A stretch of DNA of 64,000 nt from Neptuniibacter sp. Its GTDB lineage: Bacteria > Pseudomonadota > Gammaproteobacteria > Pseudomonadales > Balneatricaceae. Below the pieces are notes generated by a model. It did no database searches. It saw only the letters and a list, made by a program, of their open reading frames with translations, and was not told the DNA's origin. This document shows positions 1 through 8,231 of this stretch, in pieces. The DNA lies in contig NZ_JAAEQH010000105.1 in the NCBI RefSeq assembly GCF_024231755.1, positions 1 through 64,000 of the forward strand, written 5' to 3'. The position numbers and the translations under genes were made by a program. The first letter of the stretch is position 1, and each line of letters begins with the position of its first letter.

Positions 1-652
1 GATTACAATCTTCGCAGCCGGGATATTCGAATAGAACCGCCAGAGGCTTCCCTTCCTCCAAGCCACTTAGATTATTGCTGCTTTGAAATGACACAGAGGG
101 ATAGAGTTCACCGTCAATTTCTTTATTGATAAGTGACTGCGCAAGAGATGTTTCAGCATCTCCAGAAACGACGTAATCAAGAATTTTGGCCAACATCTCT
201 TTACTACGGTAGCCATCAATTCGCAGGAAAGGCTCATCAGAATCAGTATAAAAAACAAGTGTTGGCGTGTATTGAACTTTCCATTTGATCGCCAGCTCTT
301 TTTCACTAAGAACGGATCCGTCGGGAAGTGTCACTTCACGATCTCCCCAGAGATTCAAGGCGATCAGATCAAAGTTTTCCTGGATGTACTGCCCAAGAAT
401 TGGATCAAGAAGGCTTTGCTGTACCAGATTGTAACAGTAAGGGCAGCCAGCCTGGTGGAAGTAAAGGATCAGCTTCTTACCCTCTTCCTTTGCCTCTTCG
501 ATATCATCTGTTAACTCTAGGAAACTGTCTTTGAACCAGTAAGGGGATTCAATCACACTACCTGAGTACTCAAGCAGCCGAGTCTCTTCAGCTTTGAGCC
601 CAATACTACTCAGGAGAACTATCAGGGAGAATATATAAGCAACGGTCTTCAT
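1..652 (-). CDS. Secreted double-thioredoxin-fold protein (SoxW-like), 3' end outside window
   Basis: Read directly on the minus strand from ATG at 652; 217 codons are open and the frame runs off the left edge. It begins with a hydrophobic signal peptide (MKTVAYIFSLIVLLSSIG), so the product is periplasmic. A first thioredoxin module carries the redox motif CPYC about residue 75, followed by a cis-Pro region (QYTPTLVFY). A second motif, CEDC, appears just before the window ends, suggesting a tandem thioredoxin protein. Thioredoxins of the SoxW/DsbE type keep periplasmic cysteines or c-type cytochromes reduced. It lies 22 bases downstream of truC on the same strand, so the two may be co-transcribed. 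Function beyond thiol-disulfide exchange is inference. Confidence 0.8.
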   Translation of the reverse strand, partial: MKTVAYIFSLIVLLSSIGLKAEETRLLEYSGSVIESPYWFKDSFLELTDDIEEAKEEGKKLILYFHQAGCPYCYNLVQQSLLDPILGQYIQENFDLIALNLWGDREVTLPDGSVLSEKELAIKWKVQYTPTLVFYTDSDEPFLRIDGYRSKEMLAKILDYVVSGDAETSLAQSLINKEIDGELYPSVSFQSSNNLSGLEEGKPLAVLFEYPGCEDCN

Positions 653-674
653 CTGCGGCCTGCCTCTTTGCTGA

Positions 675-1475
675 TCAACTCTCTAATTTTGGTTGCAGAA
701 ACACGGTTCGACAACCTTCTATTAGCTCGTCCTTAAAACTTGCCGGGAAAAGCCCTTGCCAACCAAAGTTCGTAAAGAGCTGGTCAGTGTAAGCATCCAC
801 AGGAGCTGTTACTGATAGAGTTTCACCAGTAATCGGGTGTTCAAAGCTAATATGACTGGCCATTAGCATTAAACGCTGCAGCTCATAACGCTCCCTAAGC
901 GCCTTATTATGCTTGTTATCGCCATGCTTAGTATCACCTGCTATCGGGTGAAAGATATGTTTCATATGACGACGGATCTGGTGTTTGCGGCCAGTCTGAG
1001 GTTTAACCTCAACCAGCGAGTAACGTGATTTCTCGTAGCGGCTCACAGGCATATCTATTTCCACAGTTGCCAACCGCTTGTAGTGACTTACCGCATCCTG
1101 TGCAGGCTTATCTTGATCGGCATGTTTATCTGCAATTTTATCCAGCTGCTCTTTGAGTGGATAATCGATCACATCCTGTTCCGGGGTGTACCCACGCACC
1201 ATGCAAAGGTAAGTTTTATCCACTTTTCTTTCTGCAAAAACAACATTCATTTTCTGTGCTATCTCTTTGTTTTTGCCGAATAAAATAACGCCAGAAGTTG
1301 GTCGATCCAAGCGATGAATTGTATAAGGACTACCACCTTCAAAATACTTTTTCAGCATCGATGCGAGGTTCGGTGTACCCCGGGGAGCGATCCAACTAGG
1401 GTGTACAAGCAATCCAGAAGGTTTGTTTACAGCTATCAGATGTTCATCTTCAAAGAGGATATTTAACTCATTCAT
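675..1475 (-). CDS. truC: tRNA pseudouridine(65) synthase TruC
   Basis: 266 residues, usual length for TruC. It isomerises U65 in the T-stem region of certain tRNAs. The RluA-family catalytic motif HRLDRPTSG (catalytic Asp) lies near residue 55. The second family signature RKHQIRRHMKHI follows near residue 165. The HRLDRPTSG form, with no S4 domain before it, points to TruC rather than RluC/RluD. Start ATG at 1475 gives MNELNILFEDEHLIAVNKP, the expected beginning. The identity is well supported; the exact tRNA substrate is family knowledge. Confidence 0.9.
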   Translation of the reverse strand: MNELNILFEDEHLIAVNKPSGLLVHPSWIAPRGTPNLASMLKKYFEGGSPYTIHRLDRPTSGVILFGKNKEIAQKMNVVFAERKVDKTYLCMVRGYTPEQDVIDYPLKEQLDKIADKHADQDKPAQDAVSHYKRLATVEIDMPVSRYEKSRYSLVEVKPQTGRKHQIRRHMKHIFHPIAGDTKHGDNKHNKALRERYELQRLMLMASHISFEHPITGETLSVTAPVDAYTDQLFTNFGWQGLFPASFKDELIEGCRTVFLQPKLES

Positions 1476-1599
1476 ATATCAAGCGCAGGGCATGTGTGTG
1501 GTTATAAAGCTTAAATTATAAGCATCTCACATTGAAAAACCGAGTAAAATGCTTATATATAAGGGTAATAAATAACAAGGAAATTCTTTCGAGGATAAT

Positions 1600-2280
1600 A
1601 TGCGTAACGTTAATACTTACGACGTTCGTTCTGAGCAATCGGTTCTTCAGACGAACAAAGTAATTCGCAACACTTATATGCTACTGGCAATGACAATGGT
1701 TGTGAGCGCGGTAACTGCTGGCATTGCGATGCTTGTGCAAGCACCGATGATTGCTTACTTAGGAGCTGTCATTCTAGGCTTCGTGATGCTCTTCATTCTC
1801 AATAAGAAACAGAACAGCGCAGCAGCACTTCCACTAGTTTTTGCTTTCACGGGCTTGATGGGGTTTGGCCTTGGCGCTGTTATCAATCGCTATTTAGGCC
1901 TTGCTAATGGTGGTGAGATTGTCACTACAGCATTCGCCATGACCGCTCTGACTTTCTTTGGCCTGTCTGCTTACGTGCTTACATCGAAAAAAGATTTCAG
2001 CTTTATGGGCGGGTTCTTGTCAGCAGGGATGATCGTAGCCCTGGTAGCCATGGTTGCTCTTTTCGTACTTCCACTGTTTGGAATTCATATGCCAGCTCTT
2101 CATTTGGCATTTTCTGGACTGATTGTACTACTAATGTGCGGCATGATTTTGTATGACACCAGCAATATTGTTAACGGTGTTTACACAAACTACATTATGG
2201 CAACAGTTAGCCTGTACCTAAATATCTACAACCTGTTCATCCATCTTATGAGCCTGCTGGGTTTCATGAGCGACGACTAA
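1600..2280 (+). CDS. yccA: Bax inhibitor-1/YccA family inner-membrane protein
   Basis: 226 residues with seven hydrophobic segments, typical of the BI-1/TMBIM family. The N-terminus (MRNVNTYDVRSEQSVLQTNK) matches the YccA pattern, and the C-terminus has the acidic ending GFMSDD. In E. coli YccA is a substrate and modulator of the membrane protease FtsH; TMBIM relatives have been linked to calcium leak. The start has a good ribosome site (GAGG, 8 bases upstream). It is followed by a strong terminator and then the tus genes, a neighbourhood common in gammaproteobacteria. Confidence 0.88.
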   Translation: MRNVNTYDVRSEQSVLQTNKVIRNTYMLLAMTMVVSAVTAGIAMLVQAPMIAYLGAVILGFVMLFILNKKQNSAAALPLVFAFTGLMGFGLGAVINRYLGLANGGEIVTTAFAMTALTFFGLSAYVLTSKKDFSFMGGFLSAGMIVALVAMVALFVLPLFGIHMPALHLAFSGLIVLLMCGMILYDTSNIVNGVYTNYIMATVSLYLNIYNLFIHLMSLLGFMSDD

Positions 2281-2295
2281 GAATCAGTTTTAAAG

Positions 2296-2331
2296 AAAAG
2301 CCCCGCTTTCTGTTAAGATGGCGGGGCTTTT
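2296..2331 (+). terminator. Intrinsic terminator after yccA
   Basis: Perfect 11-base stem (AAAAGCCCCGC / GCGGGGCTTTT) with a 14-base loop and trailing T run, 15 bases after the yccA stop codon. Confidence 0.9.
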
Positions 2332-2390
2332 TTATTTATATGAACTCAAATTCTATCTTGGCTTTTGCAAGCAACGTTAGTGAACAAGCA

Positions 2391-2783
2391 ATGAAATTTT
2401 CCATCATCATTCAGTCCTCCCCTTTTTCCCGGCAGTCAACAACCACTGCTTATCGTTTTGCTGAAGCACTACTGGAAGAAGGTCACGAGCTGTTTCGTGT
2501 GTTCTTCTACTCAGATGGCGTATTAGCCGCTAACCAACTCGTTTCACCACCACAGGATGAAAACAACATACCCGATCAATGGAGCGCTCTCGCAGATAAG
2601 CACAAGCTGGATCTCGTTGTGTGCATCGCTGCAGCGGTCAAGCGTGGCGTCATAGATGAGAATGAAGCCAAGCGTTACGAAAAACCGGCCTCGAACCTTC
2701 AGAATACATTCGAACTTTCTGGTCTAGGTCAACTGGCAGAAGCAATTGCCATTTCTGATCGCGTGATTACTTTTGGAGGCTAA
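2391..2783 (+). CDS. tusD: Sulfur relay protein TusD (DsrE-like)
   Basis: 130 residues from the ATG at 2391. An in-frame ATG at 2340 would add 17 residues but sits right after the terminator and is not typical of the family; MKFSIIIQSSPFS is the usual TusD beginning. TusD takes part in the TusBCD complex that passes persulfide sulfur from TusA to TusE for 2-thiouridine in tRNA Glu/Gln/Lys. The expected active cysteine is in DLVVCIAAAVKRG, near residue 80. First gene of a compact tusD-tusC-tusB-tusE run. Confidence 0.92.
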   Translation: MKFSIIIQSSPFSRQSTTTAYRFAEALLEEGHELFRVFFYSDGVLAANQLVSPPQDENNIPDQWSALADKHKLDLVVCIAAAVKRGVIDENEAKRYEKPASNLQNTFELSGLGQLAEAIAISDRVITFGG

Positions 2784-2786
2784 TGT

Positions 2787-3152
2787 ATGAGTGAAAAAAA
2801 ATCAGTTCTTATTATCAATCGTACAGCCCCATACGGTAGCAGCAATGCCAGAGAGGCACTCGACGTTGCGCTAACCTGTTCGATTTTCGAGATGCCCGTA
2901 TCTTTGCTATATACCGATGACGGTGTATATCAGCTTCTCAATGACCAAAACCCTGGAGCGATCGCCCAGAAAAACCTGCAGGCCCTGCTATCCTCTCTGC
3001 CGATGTACGATATTGATCAGATCTATATCTCAGAAACCTCTGCGAACGATAAAGAGTTGGATTTATCCGACTTAAGCCTTCCTGCGCAAGTGGTTAATAG
3101 CACTGAAATCGCGAAGCTGATTCAATCCCATGACACTGTACTGACTTTTTGA
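2787..3152 (+). CDS. tusC: Sulfur relay protein TusC
   Basis: 121 residues, DsrF/TusC family, three bases after tusD. It is a structural partner in the cytoplasmic TusBCD hexamer (in E. coli, two copies of each subunit). The sequence keeps the family start (KKSVLIINRTAPYGSSNAREAL). Identification rests on similarity and on position between tusD and tusB. Confidence 0.9.
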   Translation: MSEKKSVLIINRTAPYGSSNAREALDVALTCSIFEMPVSLLYTDDGVYQLLNDQNPGAIAQKNLQALLSSLPMYDIDQIYISETSANDKELDLSDLSLPAQVVNSTEIAKLIQSHDTVLTF

Positions 3153-3154
3153 TT

Positions 3155-3451
3155 ATGACTTTACATATTTTAAACAAATCACCCAGCAACACCGGCGTCA
3201 TAAAGGATATGCTTCAGGCAGTCTCGGAAAACGACTCTATTCTGATGATGGAAGATGCCGCCTATTTCGTACTGGAAGCTCATGTAGCTGTTTTCGGCTC
3301 TCTTCCTAAGTCAGTACAACTGTATGCGCTATCTCCTGATATAGAGGCTCGAGGACTGTCCAGCAAAACCCCGAGCATAATCACACTGATTGATGACAAA
3401 GGCTTTGTACAACTCTGCTGTGATAACAGCAAAACCGTGAGTTGGTTCTAG
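3155..3451 (+). CDS. tusB: Sulfur relay protein TusB (DsrH-like)
   Basis: 98 residues from the ATG at 3155, two bases after the tusC stop; a TTG at 3149 would only add two residues and overlap tusC. The opening MTLHILNKSPSNTG is typical of TusB/DsrH. It forms the TusBCD sulfur-transfer complex with its neighbours. The tail ends in SKTVSWF. Confidence 0.9.
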   Translation: MTLHILNKSPSNTGVIKDMLQAVSENDSILMMEDAAYFVLEAHVAVFGSLPKSVQLYALSPDIEARGLSSKTPSIITLIDDKGFVQLCCDNSKTVSWF

Positions 3452-3453
3452 AA

Positions 3454-3765
3454 ATGAACATTGAATTAGATGATGAAGGTTACCTGCGCAATCTGAACGA
3501 CTGGTCTGAAGAGGTTGCAGCGTTATTAGCCGAGCAAGAAAACATTGAGCTTACACCCGCTCATTGGGAAATCATCGAAGTGATTCGTGAATTCTATACT
3601 AACTTTGAGCACTCACCGGCCATGCGCCCTTTAGTGAAAGCAGTGTCAATTAAGCTAGGCAAAGATAAAGGCAAGAGCATATATCTAATGAAACTCTTCC
3701 CTGGCAGCCCAGCTAAACTCGTTGCGAAAATCGCCGGCTTGCCAAAACCCGATAATTGCCTGTAA
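3454..3765 (+). CDS. tusE: Sulfur relay protein TusE (DsrC-like)
   Basis: 103 residues from the ATG at 3454, two bases after tusB. TusE/DsrC accepts sulfur from TusD on a conserved cysteine next to the C-terminus and hands it to the tRNA thiolase MnmA. That cysteine is present (KPDNCL at the end). The second conserved DsrC cysteine, about ten residues upstream, is absent, as in true TusE rather than dissimilatory DsrC. This favours tRNA thiolation over sulfur oxidation. Fourth gene of the tus run. Confidence 0.92.
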   Translation: MNIELDDEGYLRNLNDWSEEVAALLAEQENIELTPAHWEIIEVIREFYTNFEHSPAMRPLVKAVSIKLGKDKGKSIYLMKLFPGSPAKLVAKIAGLPKPDNCL

Positions 3766-3939
3766 ATAATCCAGAAATTAGAGCAGTTTTGAGTTTCATC
3801 AACACTCAGTGTGGTCTATGCTTTAAAAAATAATTCCAGGGTTTTCAATAGCATCCAAGCTATGGGATACTCAGGTTAATTATGAGTAGTTATCTATACG
3901 ACTGCTTAACATGTTGTAAATTCAGATGGGTAGAACGTA

Positions 3940-4497
3940 ATGGGTCTAGAAGCAGCAGCTGAACATCTAAAAGCTTTGCAAGCAGAGCAAGCGATTCATA
4001 GCGAAGCAGAAAGCAAGCGCAGCAACCAAGAGGAAGTTGTCTACCACCAGTGGGCTACCTTTAAGGTGGATAACGAGCTTTATGGAGTTGACGTAGTTCA
4101 GGTTAAGGAAGTGCTGCGTTACAGCGAAATCACTCCCGTACCAGGATCTGATTACTTCATTCAGGGAATTATCAATCTGCGTGGTAACGTAGTAACAGTT
4201 ATCGATACCCGTCAGATGTTCGGCCTGATGCCTCATACACCTGACGACGACACACGTATTATTGTTGTTGAGTACAACGAGCAAGAAGTTGTTGGCTTGG
4301 TTGTAGATAGTGTTGATGAGGTTATCAACCTACCTCAGAACGACATCGATCGCGCTCCAAGCGCAACAGGCGAAGAAACCACGAAGCGTTTCGTTCAGGG
4401 AGTATGCTACTACAACGGCATCCTGATTATCTTACTGGATCTTCTGAAGATGCTTCAGAGCATCACCCCAATGGATATGGATGACGATGGGTTTTAA
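3940..4497 (+). CDS. cheW: Chemotaxis coupling protein CheW
   Basis: 185 residues; the CheW fold spans about residues 30-180 after a charged Ala/Glu-rich N-terminal tail. CheW links membrane chemoreceptors to the kinase CheA. Typical stretches are WATFKVDNELYGVDV, VPGSDYFIQGIINLRGNVV and FVQGVCYYNG. No receptor, cheA or flagellar gene is adjacent, so this is an orphan gene; it could serve the main chemotaxis system or an accessory one. It is preceded by 174 bases of non-coding DNA and ends at its own terminator. Confidence 0.93.
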   Translation: MGLEAAAEHLKALQAEQAIHSEAESKRSNQEEVVYHQWATFKVDNELYGVDVVQVKEVLRYSEITPVPGSDYFIQGIINLRGNVVTVIDTRQMFGLMPHTPDDDTRIIVVEYNEQEVVGLVVDSVDEVINLPQNDIDRAPSATGEETTKRFVQGVCYYNGILIILLDLLKMLQSITPMDMDDDGF

Positions 4498-4514
4498 TCT
4501 ACCCTCTTAACAAT

Positions 4515-4542
4515 AAAAAAGGCTGCTTATGCAGCCTTTTTT
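4515..4542 (+). terminator. Intrinsic terminator after cheW
   Basis: Stem AAAAAAGGCTGC / GCAGCCTTTTTT with a 4-base loop. Its A and T tracts let it serve both cheW and the converging yjbQ. Confidence 0.9.
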
Positions 4543-4563
4543 ATTACTAGAACTAAAGCGAGC

Positions 4564-4971
4564 TTAGTCGCCGATATGTACAGCCACTTTTCTTACCGAA
4601 CCACTGTGGCGATGCTCCCAACAAAATATCCCCTGCCAGGTTCCCAGGCATAATCGACCATTCAGAACAGGTATCGAGAGCGAGGTAGAGGTCAGCGCAC
4701 TTTTGATATGCGCAGGCATATCATCTGCACCTTCAAATACATGTGTATAGAGCGGATCGTTCTCTGGTACCAGACGGTTAAGCCAGCGCTCTAGGTCATG
4801 CTGCGCACTCGGATCGGCATTTTCCTGAATGGTAAGGCTAGCACTTGTATGCTGTATCAGGAGCGTACAGAGCCCCTCTGCTACGCCAGAACGATTTATC
4901 AAACCTTCTACCTGCGAGGTAAATTCATAAAGCCCCTGACCACCCGTTTTTACCTGCAATAACTCAACCAT
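4564..4971 (-). CDS. yjbQ: YjbQ/UPF0047 family protein (secondary thiamine-phosphate synthase type)
   Basis: 135 residues, full length for UPF0047. Conserved motifs are visible: LLIQHTSASLTIQENAD, then H-Lys segment DMPAHIKSAL and the C-terminal GTWQGIFCWEHRH. The E. coli homologue has weak thiamine-phosphate synthase activity in vitro; the physiological role is unsettled. It converges on cheW and is back-to-back with the terminator of the first alcohol dehydrogenase. Confidence 0.88.
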   Translation of the reverse strand: MVELLQVKTGGQGLYEFTSQVEGLINRSGVAEGLCTLLIQHTSASLTIQENADPSAQHDLERWLNRLVPENDPLYTHVFEGADDMPAHIKSALTSTSLSIPVLNGRLCLGTWQGIFCWEHRHSGSVRKVAVHIGD

Positions 4972-5022
4972 ATAAACCCTCGCTACGAACCTACGAACAA
5001 CTAAACAGAATTGTAAAACGAA

Positions 5023-5083
5023 AAAAGCCAGCTCGAAAGCTGGCTTTTAAATGGGACAGGTTGAGTCTCACAAAGGAGACTCA
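5023..5083 (-). terminator. Two hairpins after the first PQQ dehydrogenase, the second an intrinsic terminator
   Basis: Reading in the direction of the dehydrogenase mRNA, a perfect 8-base stem (5062-5069 with 5076-5083) lies just after the stop codon. It is followed by a T-tailed stem, AAAAGCCAGCT / AGCTGGCTTTT (5023-5033 with 5038-5048). The latter is an intrinsic terminator; the first may protect the 3' end of an abundant mRNA (inference). Confidence 0.85.
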
Positions 5084-5097
5084 GAAGTCATTAAGAC

Positions 5098-6849
5098 TTA
5101 CTTAGGTAGTTTGAAAGTCCAAACTGTGCCGCCCTGGTTCAGGTGCTTAACACGTTTAGCTACTTCACCACCCCATAGAGGTACTGCACCACCCCAACCG
5201 GATACTACAGACAGGTACTGTTCGCCGTCCTGCTCCCAAGTAATTGGGGAGCCAACGATACCAGAACCAGTGTTGAATTTATAAACTTCTTCACCAGTCT
5301 TAGCGTTCAGACCCAGCAAGTAACCTTCTGGAGTTCCGTAGAATACCAGGTTACCTTTAGTTGTCAGCGCACCACCCCAAAGAGGAGCGTAGTTAGTTTT
5401 ACGCCATACTTCTTTACCAGTCTTAGGATCCATCGCACGTAGAACACCGATGTACTCGTCGTTCATTGGTTTGATAGTGAAGCCTGCACCCAGGTACGCT
5501 GCACCTTTCTTGTATGCAGTTGGCTCGTTCCAGATATCCATCGCCCATTCGTTAGATGGTACATAGAACAGACCAGTGTCCTGACTGTATGAAACTGGCA
5601 TCCAGTTTTTACCACCCAGGAAGGAAGGAACTGCTAGAACAGACTTACCTTTTTTGCCGTCTTTAGAGTCAGCTGGGTTGCCTGGACGGTTAGAATCGTC
5701 ATAGATTGGACGACCTGTTTTTGGATCCAGACCTTTAGCCCAAGTGATCTTATCTACGAATGGGAAACCACGGATGAAGTCACCGTTTTCGCGGTTCAGG
5801 ACGTACATGAAGCCGTTACGGTCAGCTGTAGCTGCTGCTTTAACTGTTTTACCGTTAGCTTTGTAGTCGAAAGAAACCAGCTCGTTTACACCATCGTAAT
5901 CCCAACCATCGTGTGGAGTAGTCTGGAAGTGCCATACGATCTTACCAGTATCTGGGTCAATCGCTACACGAGAAGAGGAGAACAGGTTGTCACCAGGACG
6001 CAGGTGAGAGTTCCATGGAGCAGGGTTACCAGTACCGAAGAACAGTAGATCTACGTCTGGATCGTATGTGCCGCCCAACCAAGTTGCTGCACCACCGGAT
6101 TTCCACAGATCACCAGGCCATGTTTTGCCTGCCTGACCACCGGAAATACCGTTTTCCATTTTTTTACCATCTTTCCAGATGAAACCCATGTGACCTTCAA
6201 CTGTTGGACGAGTCCAAGCAAGCTTACCAGTCTTAGCATCGTAAGCTTCTACTTTACCGATGATGCCGAATTCACCACCAGATACACCAGTGATTACTTT
6301 ACCTTTAACAACGATTGGTGCAGCAGTGATAGAATAACCAGCTTTGTAGTCTTCTACTTTTTTCTTCCACTTAACTTTACCAGTCTTAGCATCCAGAGCT
6401 ACCAGTTTAGCGTCCAGAGTACCGAAGATAACCAGGTCATCGTACAGTGCAACACCACGGTTGATTACGTCACAGCAAGGCATGATGCCGTCTGGTAGAC
6501 GAGCGTTGTATTCCCACAGCTCTTCACCAGTAGTAGTGTCAACAGCAAATACACGAGAGTAAGACGCTGTAACGTACATTACACCGTCTTTAACCATTGG
6601 CTGAGATTCCTGACCACGCTGCTTCTCACCACCAAAAGAGAAAGCCCATACTGGGCGCATATCTTTTACGGTTTCAGTGTTGATCTTGTCCATTGGGCTA
6701 TAGCGCTGGCCACGAAGGCCCATGCCGTTGGACACAACGTCGCCTGTAGTCATCTGGTCGTTAATGATATCTTTATCAGTAACACCAGCTTGTGCCGTGC
6801 CTGTAACAGCCATAGCTGCAACCAGGGCAGACAGTGCGAATTTTTTCAT
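5098..6849 (-). CDS. pedH: PQQ-dependent alcohol dehydrogenase, lanthanide-type (PedH/XoxF-like)
   Basis: 583 residues from ATG at 6849, chosen because AGGAG lies just upstream and it opens a clear signal peptide ([21 protein letters not shown]). Periplasmic eight-bladed propeller that oxidises primary alcohols (and often aldehydes) with PQQ. Visible: the adjacent-Cys disulfide CC at residues 125-126, repeated W-docking motifs ([22 protein letters not shown]), and the active-site stretch [11 protein letters not shown]. Catalytic Asp is D317, and D319 two residues on is the extra Asp that in XoxF and PedH coordinates a lanthanide. Monocistronic, between a terminator and a 558-base regulatory gap. 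Lanthanide use is inferred from this residue; PedH versus XoxF is not settled by eye. Confidence 0.9.
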   Translation of the reverse strand: MKKFALSALVAAMAVTGTAQAGVTDKDIINDQMTTGDVVSNGMGLRGQRYSPMDKINTETVKDMRPVWAFSFGGEKQRGQESQPMVKDGVMYVTASYSRVFAVDTTTGEELWEYNARLPDGIMPCCDVINRGVALYDDLVIFGTLDAKLVALDAKTGKVKWKKKVEDYKAGYSITAAPIVVKGKVITGVSGGEFGIIGKVEAYDAKTGKLAWTRPTVEGHMGFIWKDGKKMENGISGGQAGKTWPGDLWKSGGAATWLGGTYDPDVDLLFFGTGNPAPWNSHLRPGDNLFSSSRVAIDPDTGKIVWHFQTTPHDGWDYDGVNELVSFDYKANGKTVKAAATADRNGFMYVLNRENGDFIRGFPFVDKITWAKGLDPKTGRPIYDDSNRPGNPADSKDGKKGKSVLAVPSFLGGKNWMPVSYSQDTGLFYVPSNEWAMDIWNEPTAYKKGAAYLGAGFTIKPMNDEYIGVLRAMDPKTGKEVWRKTNYAPLWGGALTTKGNLVFYGTPEGYLLGLNAKTGEEVYKFNTGSGIVGSPITWEQDGEQYLSVVSGWGGAVPLWGGEVAKRVKHLNQGGTVWTFKLPK

Positions 6850-6973
6850 TGTACGCTCCTCTACGGATTTTTTTATTAGCGTTTTCGAGTGAGCCGGGAA
6901 ATTTTCCCGATCCATGCCCGCTATTGTTTTTCTTTACAGCTTTTTCAACAATTAAACAGCGGAACTACTTTTG

Positions 6974-6993
6974 TACTCCCTTGGTAGTAATTT
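6974..6993 (-). promoter_or_regulatory. Shared operator-like element, copy A
   Basis: TACTCCCTTGGTA followed by GT and AATTT (read on the plus strand). The same 13 bases, then CC and AATTT, occur at 11543 in front of the second dehydrogenase and cytochrome c550. Copy A lies about 125-145 bases upstream of the dehydrogenase start, a plausible activator position. Candidate binders are AgmR/ErdR or the MoxX-like regulators; this is inference. Confidence 0.5.
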
Positions 6994-7299
6994 CAGCTAT
7001 ACCACCGATATATAAGGGATTTTCAAGTAACTAAGGATAGAAATCTCACTCCTCGATTGGATATAAATAGGTGTAGACAAGAAAGTACTTAATAACAAGC
7101 CAGCCACCATAAACAGATACTTAAGTAGTAGATTCATGCAATTTTGAGCAGCATTCCCAGGGAATAAACTTCATTAATAATTAAGCACATAGCGCCGGGA
7201 GCCCAACTAACACGGGAATATTGCCAAGCACCTAGCAGGCCTAGATGCTGGAAAAAACCAAAAACTCAGCACCAAAGCGAAGCCTTAATGGCTTCAAGA

Positions 7300-7339
7300 A
7301 TATCCATCACAATCGGCGATAACTAAATTGTGATGATAT
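7300..7339. repeat. Inverted repeat in the long non-coding region
   Basis: ATCACAAT (7306-7313) pairs with ATTGTGAT (7327-7334), extended by one C-G pair and by flanking ATAT/ATAT with a one-base bulge. It has no T run, so it is not a standard terminator. It could be an operator or part of a structured transcript. Confidence 0.45.
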
Positions 7340-7360
7340 TTGAGTAGAGAAAAAGCAGAG

Positions 7361-7389
7361 ACAAGGGATCCTAAAATCGAATCCCTTGT
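7361..7389 (-). terminator. Hairpin terminator after the two small secreted-protein genes
   Basis: Perfect 9-base stem ACAAGGGAT / ATCCCTTGT with an 11-base loop, 19 bases downstream of the 7408-7839 stop codon, with a pyrimidine-rich tail in the transcript. Confidence 0.65.
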
Positions 7390-7407
7390 TTTCGGTAGAA
7401 GGTTAAT

Positions 7408-7839
7408 CTAATTATTAACTGGCTTATCTAACCATATTCGCCAGGTAGTCGAACCATTGACTCGAAGAAAGTAGTCACCGGGGGCATCAAGCAGGTAACT
7501 ATCTTCACCCCCTCCCCCAATATGCAGATTCTGAACGACTTCACCTGCCTTATCATGCACAGCCAATACAAAAATGGCGCCATCACTCTGGTAACGAATC
7601 ACAGTAGGCTCTGAAATCGAGAATAGTTCAGTTTTAACAGTGCGCTTTCCGGCGAAACGAGGTGGGTTTTCGTCCAGCAGAACATCTAAATCCAACTTGT
7701 CATAACACTCTAAGCGAGGCATGGATTGAATTATCAACCTGCACTTATCAATTTCTTTCTCAATTGGAAGCGGCGAAGCAAGTGAGTTGGCAGAGGATAT
7801 AATGGAAGTAAGAAAAACAACTAACGCGCATCTATTCAT
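7408..7839 (-). CDS. Secreted protein of unknown function, 143 residues
   Basis: Begins with a signal peptide (MNRCALVVFLTSIISSANSLA). The mature part starts with a short Cys-containing segment (DKCRLIIQSMPRLECYDKLD), a pattern seen in periplasmic proteins of the type VI-associated VasL/TssA-neighbour kind ('CR...R..CYD'). After that comes a beta-rich domain ending STTWRIWLDKP. I do not recognise a specific function. It sits five bases after the 92-97 residue secreted protein, and both lie behind the terminator of the PedF operon, inside the alcohol island. Confidence 0.75.
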   Translation of the reverse strand: MNRCALVVFLTSIISSANSLASPLPIEKEIDKCRLIIQSMPRLECYDKLDLDVLLDENPPRFAGKRTVKTELFSISEPTVIRYQSDGAIFVLAVHDKAGEVVQNLHIGGGGEDSYLLDAPGDYFLRVNGSTTWRIWLDKPVNN

Positions 7840-7844
7840 AATCT

Positions 7845-8138
7845 TTAATTTTGCAATAACTTAAGATATTCAAATTTTTTTGATTCTGTAAGTATTTTGC
7901 AGCTTTGCTCATTGTCCGGATCATCACATAGAACCTTTACACCATCTGGGTAGTGACTGACATTAGAGCATGCAGCAAAGAAAGAAACTGTTCCGTTTTC
8001 ATTGTCTGTTCTTTCAAGGTTTTTTCGGCTGCAATCTGACTTCATCGATATTAGGCGAATAATCTGATAGTCCTGAATACCTGCATGTGCTGGAATACAA
8101 AGACAAGCAAGAACGAGCACCAATGCTTTTGTTTTAAT
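7845..8138 (-). CDS. Small secreted Cys-rich protein, probable ATT start
   Basis: The frame has no ATG. A TTG at 8123 would begin inside the hydrophobic core. An ATT at 8138 has AAGGA eight bases upstream and gives a textbook signal peptide, (M)KTKALVLVLACLCIPAHA, so I set the start there (97 residues). The mature part has five cysteines, including one in CDDPDNEQSC. No known family was recognised. Its partner at 7408 follows after five bases. A role linked to the neighbouring PQQ enzymes is only suggested by position. Confidence 0.65.
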   Translation of the reverse strand: MKTKALVLVLACLCIPAHAGIQDYQIIRLISMKSDCSRKNLERTDNENGTVSFFAACSNVSHYPDGVKVLCDDPDNEQSCKILTESKKFEYLKLLQN

Positions 8139-8169
8139 TTATTAAGTCCTTTTAGGAAGCTTTTAATAA

Positions 8170-8198
8170 CCAAAAGGCTACGCAATGTAGCCTTTTGG
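8170..8198 (-). terminator. Terminator of the PedF operon
   Basis: 11-base perfect stem CCAAAAGGCTA / TAGCCTTTTGG with a 7-base loop, 34 bases after the metallohydrolase stop. It separates that operon from the two small secreted genes. Confidence 0.8.
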
Positions 8199-8231
8199 TT
8201 GTGTTGAAGGGATAAATACTAATATCGCGTA

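Larger units (their letters stand above)
6850..7407. other. 558-base non-coding region upstream of the lanthanide-type dehydrogenase
   Basis: No convincing open frame. It holds the likely promoter region of the dehydrogenase, the operator-like element at 6974, a stem-loop at 7300-7339, and the terminator of the small-protein genes at 7361-7389. The long spacing suggests complex control or an unannotated small RNA, which cannot be decided from the sequence. Confidence 0.7.

Noticed and set aside
7845-8138. Lanmodulin-like or EF-hand metal protein
   Set aside because: CDDPDNEQSC is acidic but no EF-hand loop with proper spacing is present.
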